From JBFMDN01 sp040753915 (GTDB lineage Bacteria > Desulfobacterota > Desulfomonilia > Desulfomonilales > Desulfomonilaceae), in contig JBFMDN010000028.1 of assembly GCA_040753915.1 (NCBI GenBank), forward strand, positions 1 to 64,000: 64,000 nucleotides of DNA, read 5' to 3'. The first letter of the stretch is position 1; each line of letters starts with the position of its first letter. The position numbers were made by a program, and so were the translations under genes. The notes under the pieces were generated by a model that ran no database searches, was not told where the DNA came from, and saw nothing but the letters and a program-made list of their open reading frames with translations. Positions 43,998 to 52,454 of the stretch are shown here, piece after piece.

Positions 43998-45569
43998 ATG
44001 AAGGAGTTTCGTCTGCTCGACACCGGGAAGCTTTCAGCAGCGGCCAATATGGCCCTGGACGAGATAGTGCTCGGTGAAGTTGCTGGAGGTGCCTCGCCAC
44101 CGACTCTGAGATTCCTCCAATTTGATCCTCCAGCCGCGCTCGTGGGGTATCATCAGGATGTGAGCCACGAAATCCGGGTCGACTTTTGCCGCGAGCATGG
44201 AATAGAGATTAACCGCCGGCACACGGGCGGTGGGGCCATTTTGTTCCAACCATCTGCCCTGGGATGGGAGATGTTCGGTGTTCCGGGCGAGCCACCGTTT
44301 GCAGGAACATACGAGGCAATCCTTTTCAACATATGTTCCATCGCGGCGGAAGGTCTTTCCCGCCTGGGCATCCCTGCCCAATTCCGGCCCCGCAACGACA
44401 TCGAGGTGGAAGGAAGAAAGATTTCGGGAACCGGTGGGACCGTGATATCGGGGGGGTTCATGTTTCAGGGAACGGTGCTCGTCCAAAACGAGATCGAGCT
44501 TTTCTTGAAAGCGCTGCGCGTCCCGGTGGAAAAGCTCAAGAAGCGAGAAATCGAATCTCTCATGGAGAGGATCTGTTTCCTCTCGGATCTGATGCGCCCC
44601 ACACCTAAGGTCGATCTGGTGAAACTGGCACTTGCCAGTGCGTTCACTGACGCACTCGGCATCCGACTGGTGCCATCGGGGCTTACGGATCAAGAACAGC
44701 AGCTACTGAAAGCTCGAATATCGTACTTTCAATCAGAAGAATGGATATTCTCCCATTCACGTCCTGCCGATGAGTCCGAACCCCTTCGAGAGATTATGCA
44801 AACCGCAGCAGGGACCCTTCGGGTACATCTTTGGCTCGCCCCCGGCGGGCGGCGAGTGAGACAAGCCCTGGTTACCGGTGATTTTTTCGCGCTTCCCCAA
44901 CGCTTCGTACATGACCTCGAGGCAGCGCTCGTGGGGGTGACGATCGACGGGGATTCCCTCCGGAGTACGGTCTTGTCTTTTTTCGATTCGTACGACGGCT
45001 GTTTGTTGGGAATCAAGCCCCATGAGGTCGCTGCAGCGATCTCCACGGCTGGTGAACGACGGCGGCTGGTGGATGCAGAGCTCTCGGCTCAAGACGTCAA
45101 TGATCTCTTTTTGCTCAATGTGAGCCCCAAGGAGTTGTACGGGGAACGGCCCCGGTGGCTTCTCCTACCGTACTGCTCCAAGAGCCTGGCGTGTCCATAT
45201 CGGGAAATCCCAGGATGCGACGAATGTGGAGCATGCGAAATAGCGGAATGCTTTGCTCTCGCCAAGAGCTTTAATATGAACCCTATAACAGTCCAAAGCT
45301 TCGAGCATTTGATGGAAGTCCTCAGAAAGGAGTGCGAAGGAAAAGAAGGGCTCTACGTGGGCTCCTGTTGCGAGGCATTCTATTCGAAGCACAGGCGCGA
45401 GATGGAGGAGATAAACGCGCGAGGGGTGATAGTGAATCTGGACTCGACGACATGTTACGATCTGGGCAAAGGAACGGCGGCATACAAGGGGAGATTCGAT
45501 AACAAGACCTACCTCAACCTGTCTCTTATTGAGAAAACTATGAGACGTCTCCATGCCACTGCCCGTTGA
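43998..45569 (+). CDS. Lipoate-protein ligase fused to a Cys-rich DUF116-like domain (sLpl(AB)-type)
   Basis: 523 residues, AGGAG before the ATG. Residues 1-225 are the LplA domain: RRHTGGGAILF (73-83) and catalytic Lys141 in GRKISGTGG. Residues about 240-355 match the ligase accessory (LplB) domain. Residues about 385-505 form a Cys-rich region with Cys393, 399, 407, 410, 413, 418, 457, 458 and 486, resembling DUF116, which may hold a metal or Fe-S cluster. The ligase should attach octanoate or lipoate to apo-proteins, giving the substrate on which the two downstream radical SAM proteins insert sulfur. The added Cys-rich domain could supply or receive electrons or sulfur; that is inference. 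Confidence 0.85.
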   Translation: MKEFRLLDTGKLSAAANMALDEIVLGEVAGGASPPTLRFLQFDPPAALVGYHQDVSHEIRVDFCREHGIEINRRHTGGGAILFQPSALGWEMFGVPGEPPFAGTYEAILFNICSIAAEGLSRLGIPAQFRPRNDIEVEGRKISGTGGTVISGGFMFQGTVLVQNEIELFLKALRVPVEKLKKREIESLMERICFLSDLMRPTPKVDLVKLALASAFTDALGIRLVPSGLTDQEQQLLKARISYFQSEEWIFSHSRPADESEPLREIMQTAAGTLRVHLWLAPGGRRVRQALVTGDFFALPQRFVHDLEAALVGVTIDGDSLRSTVLSFFDSYDGCLLGIKPHEVAAAISTAGERRRLVDAELSAQDVNDLFLLNVSPKELYGERPRWLLLPYCSKSLACPYREIPGCDECGACEIAECFALAKSFNMNPITVQSFEHLMEVLRKECEGKEGLYVGSCCEAFYSKHRREMEEINARGVIVNLDSTTCYDLGKGTAAYKGRFDNKTYLNLSLIEKTMRRLHATAR

Positions 45570-46707
45570 GACATGGGATGTTCTTGTCGTGGGTGCCGGC
45601 CCAGCAGGCTCTTGCGCTGCCGCCGAGTCGGCTCGTCTGGGTGCGAAAACGTTGCTCATAGACGCAAAACCCCGAATAGGCGAACAGCCCCATTGCGGCG
45701 AGTTCGTTCCCTCCAGACTGTTCGGTGAGATCGAGATGGACCGGGCCGCGATCGTTCAGCCGGTTCATGTCATGGAAACGATCATAGTCGATTCCTGGGA
45801 CGAAGCTCGACGAGAATTCCATGGGCCGGCGCGTTTTACGGATGCCGAGGGGAGGAGAGCTGAAACTCATTCACCGGGGTTTATCATCGACAGAGTCCGC
45901 TTCGATCGTCACCTTGCTCGAAGGGCTGCGTCCCACGGAGCCATGGTCATGTCAGGGACACGACTTGTCAGGAAAGAAGAATCCGGTTGGCTTGCACAAT
46001 GCGGGGGCCGTGAAGTGGTTCTCCGGGCGAAATACGTCATTGCTGCTGATGGAGCCCTTTCTTGCATTGCTCGCACTGCGGGGATGAAACGCCCGGAAGT
46101 ACTGATAGGAACTCAAGTGGAGGCCCCTCTGGTCAGATCCGACACAAGGACGTACGTGTTCCTTCACAGAGACTTAACTGATGGATACGGATGGGTATTT
46201 CCCAAAGGACCCGTGGCGAATGTCGGAATAGGAGTCAGCCGCAGAAAGGGCGCATCGCCCCACTCGGCTCTCGGAGAATTCCTCGAATACCTTTATGCCA
46301 TAAACCTGGTGAAACCAGGGTGGCTCGCTCGCTCCGGCGGAGTGATTCCGGTATCGGGACCTCGAGAATCTCTCGTCAGTGGTAATGTTCTCTTCTGCGG
46401 AGATGCGGCCGGCCTGACTCATGCAATCACGGGCGCAGGCATCCCCCAGGCAGTGATTTCTGGGACTCTGGCTGGAAGGACAGTTGCCGAAGCTCTTGCG
46501 GAGGGAACAGCGAGTCCCCTGAGGAAGTATGAAGCGGAAGTGAAAGGGCATTACGCAGCAGTGCTGAATCATGCCTTGTCCAAGCGTGAGCACATGGTGC
46601 GACGATGGCACGACCCCGATTTTGTGACCATCTGCCATGAGAGCTGGATTGCGTTTGAGGGGTACAGGCGAAGAGTCCGGCCTCAACAACTCACGGCCGC
46701 AAAATGA
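45553..46707 (+). CDS. Geranylgeranyl-reductase-like FAD flavoprotein (LipT-like)
   Basis: 384 residues. Dinucleotide-binding GAGPAGS (14-20), the IDRVRFDRHLA segment and the second FAD motif FCGDAAGLTHAITGAG place it in the geranylgeranyl-reductase-like FAD family. Its start overlaps the ligase gene by 17 bases and its stop is 10 bases before the first radical SAM gene. In lipoate-assembly clusters of the sLpl-LipS1/LipS2 type a flavoprotein of this kind (LipT) occurs and may feed electrons to the radical SAM enzymes. Assignment rests on context; lipid-saturating reductases share the fold. Confidence 0.75.
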   Translation: MPLPVETWDVLVVGAGPAGSCAAAESARLGAKTLLIDAKPRIGEQPHCGEFVPSRLFGEIEMDRAAIVQPVHVMETIIVDSWDEARREFHGPARFTDAEGRRAETHSPGFIIDRVRFDRHLARRAASHGAMVMSGTRLVRKEESGWLAQCGGREVVLRAKYVIAADGALSCIARTAGMKRPEVLIGTQVEAPLVRSDTRTYVFLHRDLTDGYGWVFPKGPVANVGIGVSRRKGASPHSALGEFLEYLYAINLVKPGWLARSGGVIPVSGPRESLVSGNVLFCGDAAGLTHAITGAGIPQAVISGTLAGRTVAEALAEGTASPLRKYEAEVKGHYAAVLNHALSKREHMVRRWHDPDFVTICHESWIAFEGYRRRVRPQQLTAAK

Positions 46708-46717
46708 CGGAGGATGT

Positions 46718-47683
46718 GTGTCAAAATCCCGAAAGGCGCAGTTGCACTCGAGCGTGCATACATCGAGCCGCGAGATCGAGAATCAGGCCTGGGAGCTTTC
46801 CCGATCCATGCACGGTAACGTGCTGACGCTCTACGTGCCAGGTATGTTCGTGGTGGATGGCAAACGTGGCAAATACCGGGCGGTCTCCATTACGGGATCC
46901 GGGTGCGAGCTGCAATGCGAGCATTGTAAAGGCACTCTTCTCACCACCATGCCTCCAACCCCAACGCCGGAAAGTCTCATGGCGGCTGGCCTTGCAGCAG
47001 CGGAGCGAGGAGATCTTGGTCTCCTCGTTTCGGGCGGGTGCGACAGGGAGGGAAGTTTGCCCTGGGAACGCTTCTTCGAGGCAATTGCCACCCTCAAGTC
47101 GCGTACCGGACTGAAAATCACGGTCCATACGGGCTTGATCACCGGGCAGCACGCGAAAGCCCTCAAAGAATCGGGAGTGGATCAGGCGCTTGTGGATATA
47201 ATTTGTGATGACAAGACCGCTGTGGAGGTCTATCACCTTCCGGGAGCAGTCAATGGCATACGGCGAACCCTCGATGCGCTCGCGCAGGTGGACCTGGAAA
47301 TCGTGCCGCACATAATACTCGGTGTCCACTTCGGAGAGATGAGAGCGGAGCACCGGGCGCTCGACGTCATACGCGAGTATCCGGGACGAAAATACGTGGT
47401 CGTGGTGCTCATGCCTACGCGAGGCACACCCATGGCGTCGATTTCTCCCCCCTCCTGGGACACGGTAGCAGCATTCATCGCCAGAGCCCGGATATCCATG
47501 CCGGAGCGACTCTGCAGCTTGGGATGTGCCCGACCCAGAGGCCACTACAGGCGGAATTTGGATCGTCTCGCAGTAAGAGCAGGGGTGAATTCCATTGCCC
47601 TTCCGTCAGAAGCGGCGGTGGAAGAGGCCCTAGATCGCGGTCTCACCGTGGAATGGAGAGAAACCTGCTGCTCACTGGACTAA
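46718..47683 (+). CDS. Radical SAM protein, candidate LipS1/LipS2 lipoyl synthase subunit (first)
   Basis: 321 residues from the GTG at 46718, preceded by GGAGG four bases away. The SAM cluster motif C-x3-C-x2-C is at Cys63, Cys67 and Cys70 (CELQCEHC), in the biotin-synthase-like position. The protein ends with a conserved-looking double cysteine (ETCCSLD), which may hold an auxiliary cluster. In the sLpl(AB)-LipS1/LipS2 pathway two radical SAM proteins together insert the two sulfurs into octanoyl groups. Which of the two this is cannot be decided from sequence alone here. Confidence 0.75.
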   Translation: MSKSRKAQLHSSVHTSSREIENQAWELSRSMHGNVLTLYVPGMFVVDGKRGKYRAVSITGSGCELQCEHCKGTLLTTMPPTPTPESLMAAGLAAAERGDLGLLVSGGCDREGSLPWERFFEAIATLKSRTGLKITVHTGLITGQHAKALKESGVDQALVDIICDDKTAVEVYHLPGAVNGIRRTLDALAQVDLEIVPHIILGVHFGEMRAEHRALDVIREYPGRKYVVVVLMPTRGTPMASISPPSWDTVAAFIARARISMPERLCSLGCARPRGHYRRNLDRLAVRAGVNSIALPSEAAVEEALDRGLTVEWRETCCSLD

Positions 47684-47757
47684 GGTATTGTCAGTGCAAC
47701 AGAATTGTGCACAATTCCGTTGGAAGCAACGGCTGGTTCTTCTGCCAAGAGCCCTGA

Positions 47758-48843
47758 ATGGCAGAAAAGGAGGATGGACCCTTGCAATCGGCAAACACAG
47801 CCCAAATCCCCGGAAAAATCCCGGAGACTCCCGAATACGTTCGTGTGTCGTTGGCAGCGGCTATGACCCTCGGATTTGTCCAAGGCTGGTTCTATCGCAA
47901 CGCGAGATTGGGATGCATCAACCTCTTGATGACCTACAACGGCGGGTGCAAGGCAAATTGCACTTTTTGCGGCCTTGCTGGTGAGAAAAACCAGTGGAGG
48001 ACAGGTGGGAGCTTCATTCGTGTCCCCTGGAAAGCATACGTGCTGGAGGAAGTGATAGAGCGTATCATCAGGACGCCGTCATACGTCTCTCGAGTGTGCA
48101 TTTCCATGATCACACACCCGCGAGCAAGAGAAGACGTGCTAAGAATCTGTCGTCAGATCGCGTTCAGGACGGACAAGGCAATCTCTCTCCTCATCTCTCC
48201 GTCGGTTCTCAAGAAAGACGATCTCTGGAAAATGAAGGAAGCGGGCGCGGAACGCATCGGCGTAGCGATAGATTGCGCCACGGAGCGTCTCTTCTCGCAG
48301 CATCGGGGAAAGCCGGTACGAGGGCCCCACTCGTGGCAACGATACTGGAGGACGTACGAGGAGAGTCTCGAAGTTTTCGGCCAGGGAATGGCCGGTGTGC
48401 ATCTCATTTGTGGACTAGGTGAAACCGAGCGCCAAATGGTCGAGGCCATTTCTCGTGCCAGGAGCATGGGTGGAAGCACCCATCTGTTTTCCTTTTTCCC
48501 CGAGCCGGGATCGGCCATGGAAAGTGAGCTCCCCCCTCCTATGGGTACCTATCGGAGGATTCAGTTGGCTCGATGGCTCATAGACAACGACCGAGCCCGC
48601 GTCGGAGAAATCGAATTTGACAATCAGGACAGAATTGTCGGATTTGGAATCCCGCAGACGGACTTGGACTCCATCATCGCCCGAGGCGAACCGTTCGAGA
48701 CTTCAGGCTGCCCCGGGCCGGATGGACGCGTGGCGTGCAACCGCCCCTACGGTAACGAGAAACCGGGCAACCAAATCCGTAATTTCCCCTTCCCCCCGAA
48801 TAAGGAGGACGTCGCTCGGATCAACGGGGAGCTGTGGCAGTGA
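47758..48843 (+). CDS. Radical SAM protein, candidate LipS1/LipS2 lipoyl synthase subunit (second)
   Basis: 361 residues from the ATG; a TTG at 47782 has a near-perfect AAAAGGAGG site and may be the true start. The cluster motif is C-x3-C-x2-C at Cys64, Cys68 and Cys71 (CKANCTFCGLAG), with a further Cys53 just before and ESSGCPGPDG-like cysteines near the end (residues about 315-330) that could bind a second cluster. It resembles the biotin-synthase-related group of radical SAM proteins. It completes lpdA-ligase-flavoprotein-radical SAM-radical SAM on one strand. No lipA or lipB lies in the window. Confidence 0.75.
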   Translation: MAEKEDGPLQSANTAQIPGKIPETPEYVRVSLAAAMTLGFVQGWFYRNARLGCINLLMTYNGGCKANCTFCGLAGEKNQWRTGGSFIRVPWKAYVLEEVIERIIRTPSYVSRVCISMITHPRAREDVLRICRQIAFRTDKAISLLISPSVLKKDDLWKMKEAGAERIGVAIDCATERLFSQHRGKPVRGPHSWQRYWRTYEESLEVFGQGMAGVHLICGLGETERQMVEAISRARSMGGSTHLFSFFPEPGSAMESELPPPMGTYRRIQLARWLIDNDRARVGEIEFDNQDRIVGFGIPQTDLDSIIARGEPFETSGCPGPDGRVACNRPYGNEKPGNQIRNFPFPPNKEDVARINGELWQ

Positions 48844-48881
48844 CGTGCTGCAGGGGGGGGCGGCGGCAATCGCCGGCACCA

Positions 48882-49376
48882 TCAGGGCTGGAATAATCTG
48901 ATGCTTATCCCGTTCGGATCTCTGAGTGAAGCATATTGGATCCCGTCCATTTGAGCACATGTCTCGGCAAATTGCAGGCCCTTGCTTTTGAGATTTTCGA
49001 CAGCGAGAGCCAAATTCGGGACCCGGAAGCTCATTCCTGACACGCCCCCGGCAAGGGGACCGGCCTCACTGAATTTGTTGTGGCAGATTTCCAGCTTGTA
49101 CGGGGTTCCCTCTTTTTCCATGCAAACCACATCCAGTCGTCCGGATAGCTCGGGGGAAGTCTTGAATCCCAACTTCTTGTAAAAGTCAATGGTCCGTTCG
49201 GGATTACTTGAAGGAATGCCTATGGTGAGAGGATAGTTATCTAGTGAGGGTTTGCCCACGCTTGAAGATTCCGCCTCAGTATTGTGAGCGATCAACAGGG
49301 CGAAGAGTACGAGACACATTGTCGAGCAAGAAAATCCAAGAAAAAGCCTTCTAGCATGGCCACCCGGCAATCTCAT
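48882..49376 (-). CDS. Exported VOC/glyoxalase-superfamily protein
   Basis: 164 residues from the ATG at 49376 (GGAGG upstream); this choice gives a clean signal peptide (about 1-35, ending HNTEA), whereas the frame runs on to 49559. The mature part is one VOC domain: NYPLTIGIPSSNPERTIDFYKKLGF, GMSFRVPNLALAVENLKSKG and the closing LRDPNGISIRLFQP. A single VOC unit needs dimerisation for a metal site. Substrate unknown; an exported location is unusual for the family. Convergent with the radical SAM gene at 38 bases. Confidence 0.75.
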   Translation of the reverse strand: MRLPGGHARRLFLGFSCSTMCLVLFALLIAHNTEAESSSVGKPSLDNYPLTIGIPSSNPERTIDFYKKLGFKTSPELSGRLDVVCMEKEGTPYKLEICHNKFSEAGPLAGGVSGMSFRVPNLALAVENLKSKGLQFAETCAQMDGIQYASLRDPNGISIRLFQP

Positions 49377-49760
49377 GCCCGTCCAACCTCCTGAACCTCG
49401 AATAAATGGAACGCACACGTTCCCAAGAAAGGCACACGAAATATACACGAAAACAGGAGTGAAAGCAAGAAACAAGAACCGTTTTCTCCGACAAAATGGA
49501 GAAATCGAGACCATTCCTTCCGTATCCAGCACCTTTCCAGGAACGAAAATCGATCCCACCTCATCATGCTTCTAGAGACACGACAACCGTGGAATCGGAA
49601 CAGCGGTTTATTGCCACAGTTGAACAACCGCAGTCAAGGGGAAAATGAAAAACGACGCTTTCATCCGCTCCAGCAACCACCATGAGCGAACGACGCTCGT
49701 TTCCGACCGGCTGAGCTCAAGATCCTGCCCTAGTGAAAACGAAGAAACGCAGATGGTGTC
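49377..49760. other. Intergenic region, nothing recognised
   Basis: The VOC gene frame stays open upstream to 49559, but codons there lack a ribosome site and would bury the signal peptide. No RNA gene, repeat or good promoter was seen. Confidence 0.4.
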
Positions 49761-50024
49761 TCAATCGTCTCGTTCCTTTCTGTGGCTCGAGCTCTGCCGC
49801 AACGAGGTGTCCCACTCTCCGGAAACTCCTATGTCAAGACCCTCCTGGGCCATACGAGCCATTTCCGCAATATTCACCATCTGGGTGTCTTCAGGAGTCT
49901 CGGGAGTGGATTCCACTTTCAAGCCACAGTGGGTACACACCCTCTCTCCCCGCTTATCGGTATCCGCTGCCAAGCGATTTCTGGCGCCACAGGCACAATG
50001 CCACCACATATCTTGTTTGGTCAC
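49761..50024 (-). CDS. Small zinc-ribbon-like protein, unknown
   Basis: 87 residues from the GTG at 50024 (AGGAG six bases upstream; an ATG at 50051 lacks one). CACG and CTHCG pairs, 20 residues apart, form a probable zinc ribbon within the first 40 residues; the rest is acidic and probably disordered. Cytoplasmic. No family recognised. It follows ctpA on the same strand by about 150 bases. Confidence 0.6.
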   Translation of the reverse strand: MTKQDMWWHCACGARNRLAADTDKRGERVCTHCGLKVESTPETPEDTQMVNIAEMARMAQEGLDIGVSGEWDTSLRQSSSHRKERDD

Positions 50025-50178
50025 GATCTCTCCTGCCTTGAGACGAACCATAAGTATACTGAGAGTACGAAAGGCACTCTAACATGTTCTGGAGATCTGT
50101 GCATAGTCGCCCGCTCGCTCCTTTCAAAAAAGGTTATACAACGGTGCAGGCAGAGTCATTGTGGTGTGAGAAAGTACT

Positions 50179-51645
50179 CTAGAACCAATTGGGGAAAGGA
50201 CTCCGGGGTAGCGGACCCTCTTTCTGGAGGTAGCTCAAAGCCTTCCTTATTGCCGCATCTCTAAGAAGCTCCTCGGGCTTGGAGAATCCAAGCTTCTCCT
50301 GAGCCATTACTTCCGGCGAAACCATGGTCACGTCCGGCTCCAGTCCCACGCCGTCTATATTGCGCCCGTCAGACGTATAGTAGTGGGCAGTCGTTAGCCG
50401 TAAAGCAAAACCGTTTTCGAGAGGAAAGACGGCCTGCACCGATGCCTTGCCGAAACTACGTTCTCCAAGCACGAGAACATTGGGCCTCCCTTGAAGCGCA
50501 CCGACCAGAACTTCCGAACCGCTCGCAGATCCCTTGTTAATGAGGATTACCATGGGTAAACCCGGAAAAGTGCTCGAGGAATTCGCAAGGATCTTGCGCT
50601 CGGAGCCCTTGTCTCTGCCTCGGACCGAGGTGATCACACCGGAAGATACGAAGAGGCCAGCGACCATAACTGCTTCTTCGAGTAGTCCTCCCGGGTTGTC
50701 TCGCACATCCAGGATCAGACCTTTGAGCCGTGGGTTTCGAGCCAGCATTCTGGAAAGCGCCTTGCGTACCTGGACCGCTGTTCCATTCTGAAAATTCACG
50801 ATCCGCAGATAGACTATTTCATTCTCCAGCAAGAGAGAGCGAACAGGAGCGATCCGTATGGTCTGACGTTTTACACGCATCACACTTACGGTCCCTGTCT
50901 GGCTGTTCCTGACCGTAAATCGAACAACTGAGCCCGCAGGCCCTCGCACCAGGCTCAACACGTCAGCCAAGGGCAAACCGTGGAGGGATCGACCATCAAT
51001 CTCCAATATGGTATCCCCGGTCCTGATTCCGGCTTTGTACGCGGGAGAGCCGTCAAAGGGCGCTACCACAGCATAATCGCCGTTTCGAGGAGCTACTACC
51101 ATTCCCACGCCACCAAATCTCCCTGAAACGCTTATGGTCAATTCCTGTTGCATAGTAGCGTCCAGAAGCGACGCGTTCTTGTCGAGCTCGTGCAGTACTC
51201 CCCTAAGAGCTGTCTCGGAAAGCCGACCAGGATCAAGGTTGCAGGCGCAGCTCATGGTTTCGATCGCGTCGACAAAGCATTCTTCCGGGTTTCCTGGGCA
51301 GTCACTCAAGGATTTTACCGATTCCGTACATATGGGCAGGAATGTGAGACTCAACCTCTTCAGTGCCGTCTGGAGGACCAATAGAGGGGAGACTGGGTCC
51401 ACGAAATGCTTCTCCAGGAGGGCTACCACATCTCCGATCAATTTCCGGTGAAGCGGATCCAGCTCGATATCTCCGCCACTGGAAATCCCACTTGTCACAG
51501 ACGCTGTCTCGTACCTGCCCGAATTGGGTCTTTCCACTCCCCTTAATCCCTTTGAAGTCGTCTCAGCCCATACGCGACCCGCGAATAGGAACAGGAAAGT
51601 CAATACCACAATCGTAACAAAGGAAAGGAATCGTGAACCAAGCAC
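50179..51645 (-). CDS. Carboxy-terminal processing protease (CtpA-like, S41)
   Basis: 488 residues from a GTG at 51645 that begins the signal peptide (VLGSRFLSFVTIVVLTFLFLF); the frame starts at 51729. A PDZ domain (GGVGMVVAPRNG...AGIRTGDTILEIDG) precedes the S41 core. The catalytic Ser is in NKGSASGSE and the catalytic Lys in GERSFGKASVQ. An unusual Cys-bearing insert (CTESVKSLSDCPGNPEECF, CACN) lies before the PDZ domain and may form disulfides in the periplasm. The family trims C-termini of envelope proteins or peptidoglycan hydrolases. Confidence 0.88.
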   Translation of the reverse strand: MLGSRFLSFVTIVVLTFLFLFAGRVWAETTSKGLRGVERPNSGRYETASVTSGISSGGDIELDPLHRKLIGDVVALLEKHFVDPVSPLLVLQTALKRLSLTFLPICTESVKSLSDCPGNPEECFVDAIETMSCACNLDPGRLSETALRGVLHELDKNASLLDATMQQELTISVSGRFGGVGMVVAPRNGDYAVVAPFDGSPAYKAGIRTGDTILEIDGRSLHGLPLADVLSLVRGPAGSVVRFTVRNSQTGTVSVMRVKRQTIRIAPVRSLLLENEIVYLRIVNFQNGTAVQVRKALSRMLARNPRLKGLILDVRDNPGGLLEEAVMVAGLFVSSGVITSVRGRDKGSERKILANSSSTFPGLPMVILINKGSASGSEVLVGALQGRPNVLVLGERSFGKASVQAVFPLENGFALRLTTAHYYTSDGRNIDGVGLEPDVTMVSPEVMAQEKLGFSKPEELLRDAAIRKALSYLQKEGPLPRSPFPNWF

Positions 51646-52120
51646 TAGTGTTTGCTTCTCCTGCAAGGGGCTGAAAGAACGAACGTGGATTTCGTGCGGA
51701 ACGCCGCCCGGACGCGTCTCAACACCCAAACACCCATGACTTCGCAGTCAAAACGCACCATGAAAGTCAGTGGCATTCCGGCGTACGTCAGAAGCTGGTG
51801 GAATCCCGCGTTTGGGGGGACCCATCGATGGCGGCCACGGACGGCCCTACCCCTCTCTTCATGGCACGAGCGTCTCGTCGGTAATCAGAGGACTCTCGGA
51901 CGAAGTACGGTCCTCTCTCGTACGCCGCGCCTCTGTTCACCCAACGAGAAATCCCCTGTCCCGGAGGACCACGTCGTCTGCCCTATCTTGACACGTCGCG
52001 GCCTTGGTATCAATATGGAAGAGTGGTGCGTTTCATGTCCTATCTCACCGCATCGTACCGAGAAAGCGGCCGAAAAGTGATGAGGATCCGCAGACGAGCT
52101 CCGCAGTGCAGCCCCATCGG
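51646..52120. repeat. Dispersed intergenic repeat, copy A
   Basis: About 51728-51900 aligns with 56412-56580: shared blocks include CATGAC-TT-GCAGT, CACCATGAAAG, GGCATTCCGGC, GAAG-TGGT-GAA, ATGGC-GCC, GCGTCTCG and GGTAATCAGAG/AGTAATCAGAG. Both copies lie between genes. No gene is visible in this gap. Confidence 0.6.
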
Positions 52121-52149
52121 TTGACAAATAGGCGCGGCAAGCGTATACA
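52121..52149 (+). promoter_or_regulatory. Sigma-70 promoter of the DUF465-ilvBN-psd-pssA(-leuA) run
   Basis: Perfect TTGACA (52121-52126), 17-base spacer, TATACA (52144-52149). Transcription should begin near 52156, which rules out the GTG at 52150 as start of the next gene and supports the ATG at 52192. Confidence 0.75.
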
Positions 52150-52191
52150 GTGAAAAAAACAGAGAATACGCGGAATCAAAGAGGGACTCTT

Positions 52192-52416
52192 ATGGAGCAA
52201 AGGGACCTGGACTTGATCGAAAGATGGAAGGAACAGGATCCGCAACTACAAAGATTGTGGAGAGAGCATCTGGAATTCGAGGAACAATTGGAGGCCTTTA
52301 ACAAGCGGGTTTATCTTTCGCCCAGCGAAGAAATCGAGCGAAAGACAATCCAGAAGAAGAAGCTTAAAGGCCGAGATCAAATCGAGCGCATTCTCGTAAG
52401 ACTCCGTAAGCTTTAG
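52192..52416 (+). CDS. DUF465/YdcH-like small helical protein
   Basis: 74 residues from the ATG at 52192, with GAGGG before it and the promoter just upstream. Nearly all helical and charged, with a heptad pattern and the KKKLKGRDQIERIL end typical of DUF465 (YdcH) proteins, which form short coiled-coil dimers. Function unknown. It lies 38 bases before ilvB, apparently as first gene of that operon. Confidence 0.8.
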   Translation: MEQRDLDLIERWKEQDPQLQRLWREHLEFEEQLEAFNKRVYLSPSEEIERKTIQKKKLKGRDQIERILVRLRKL

Positions 52417-52454
52417 GAAACACGAAGAGCATCCGTAGTATCACATGAGGAGAC

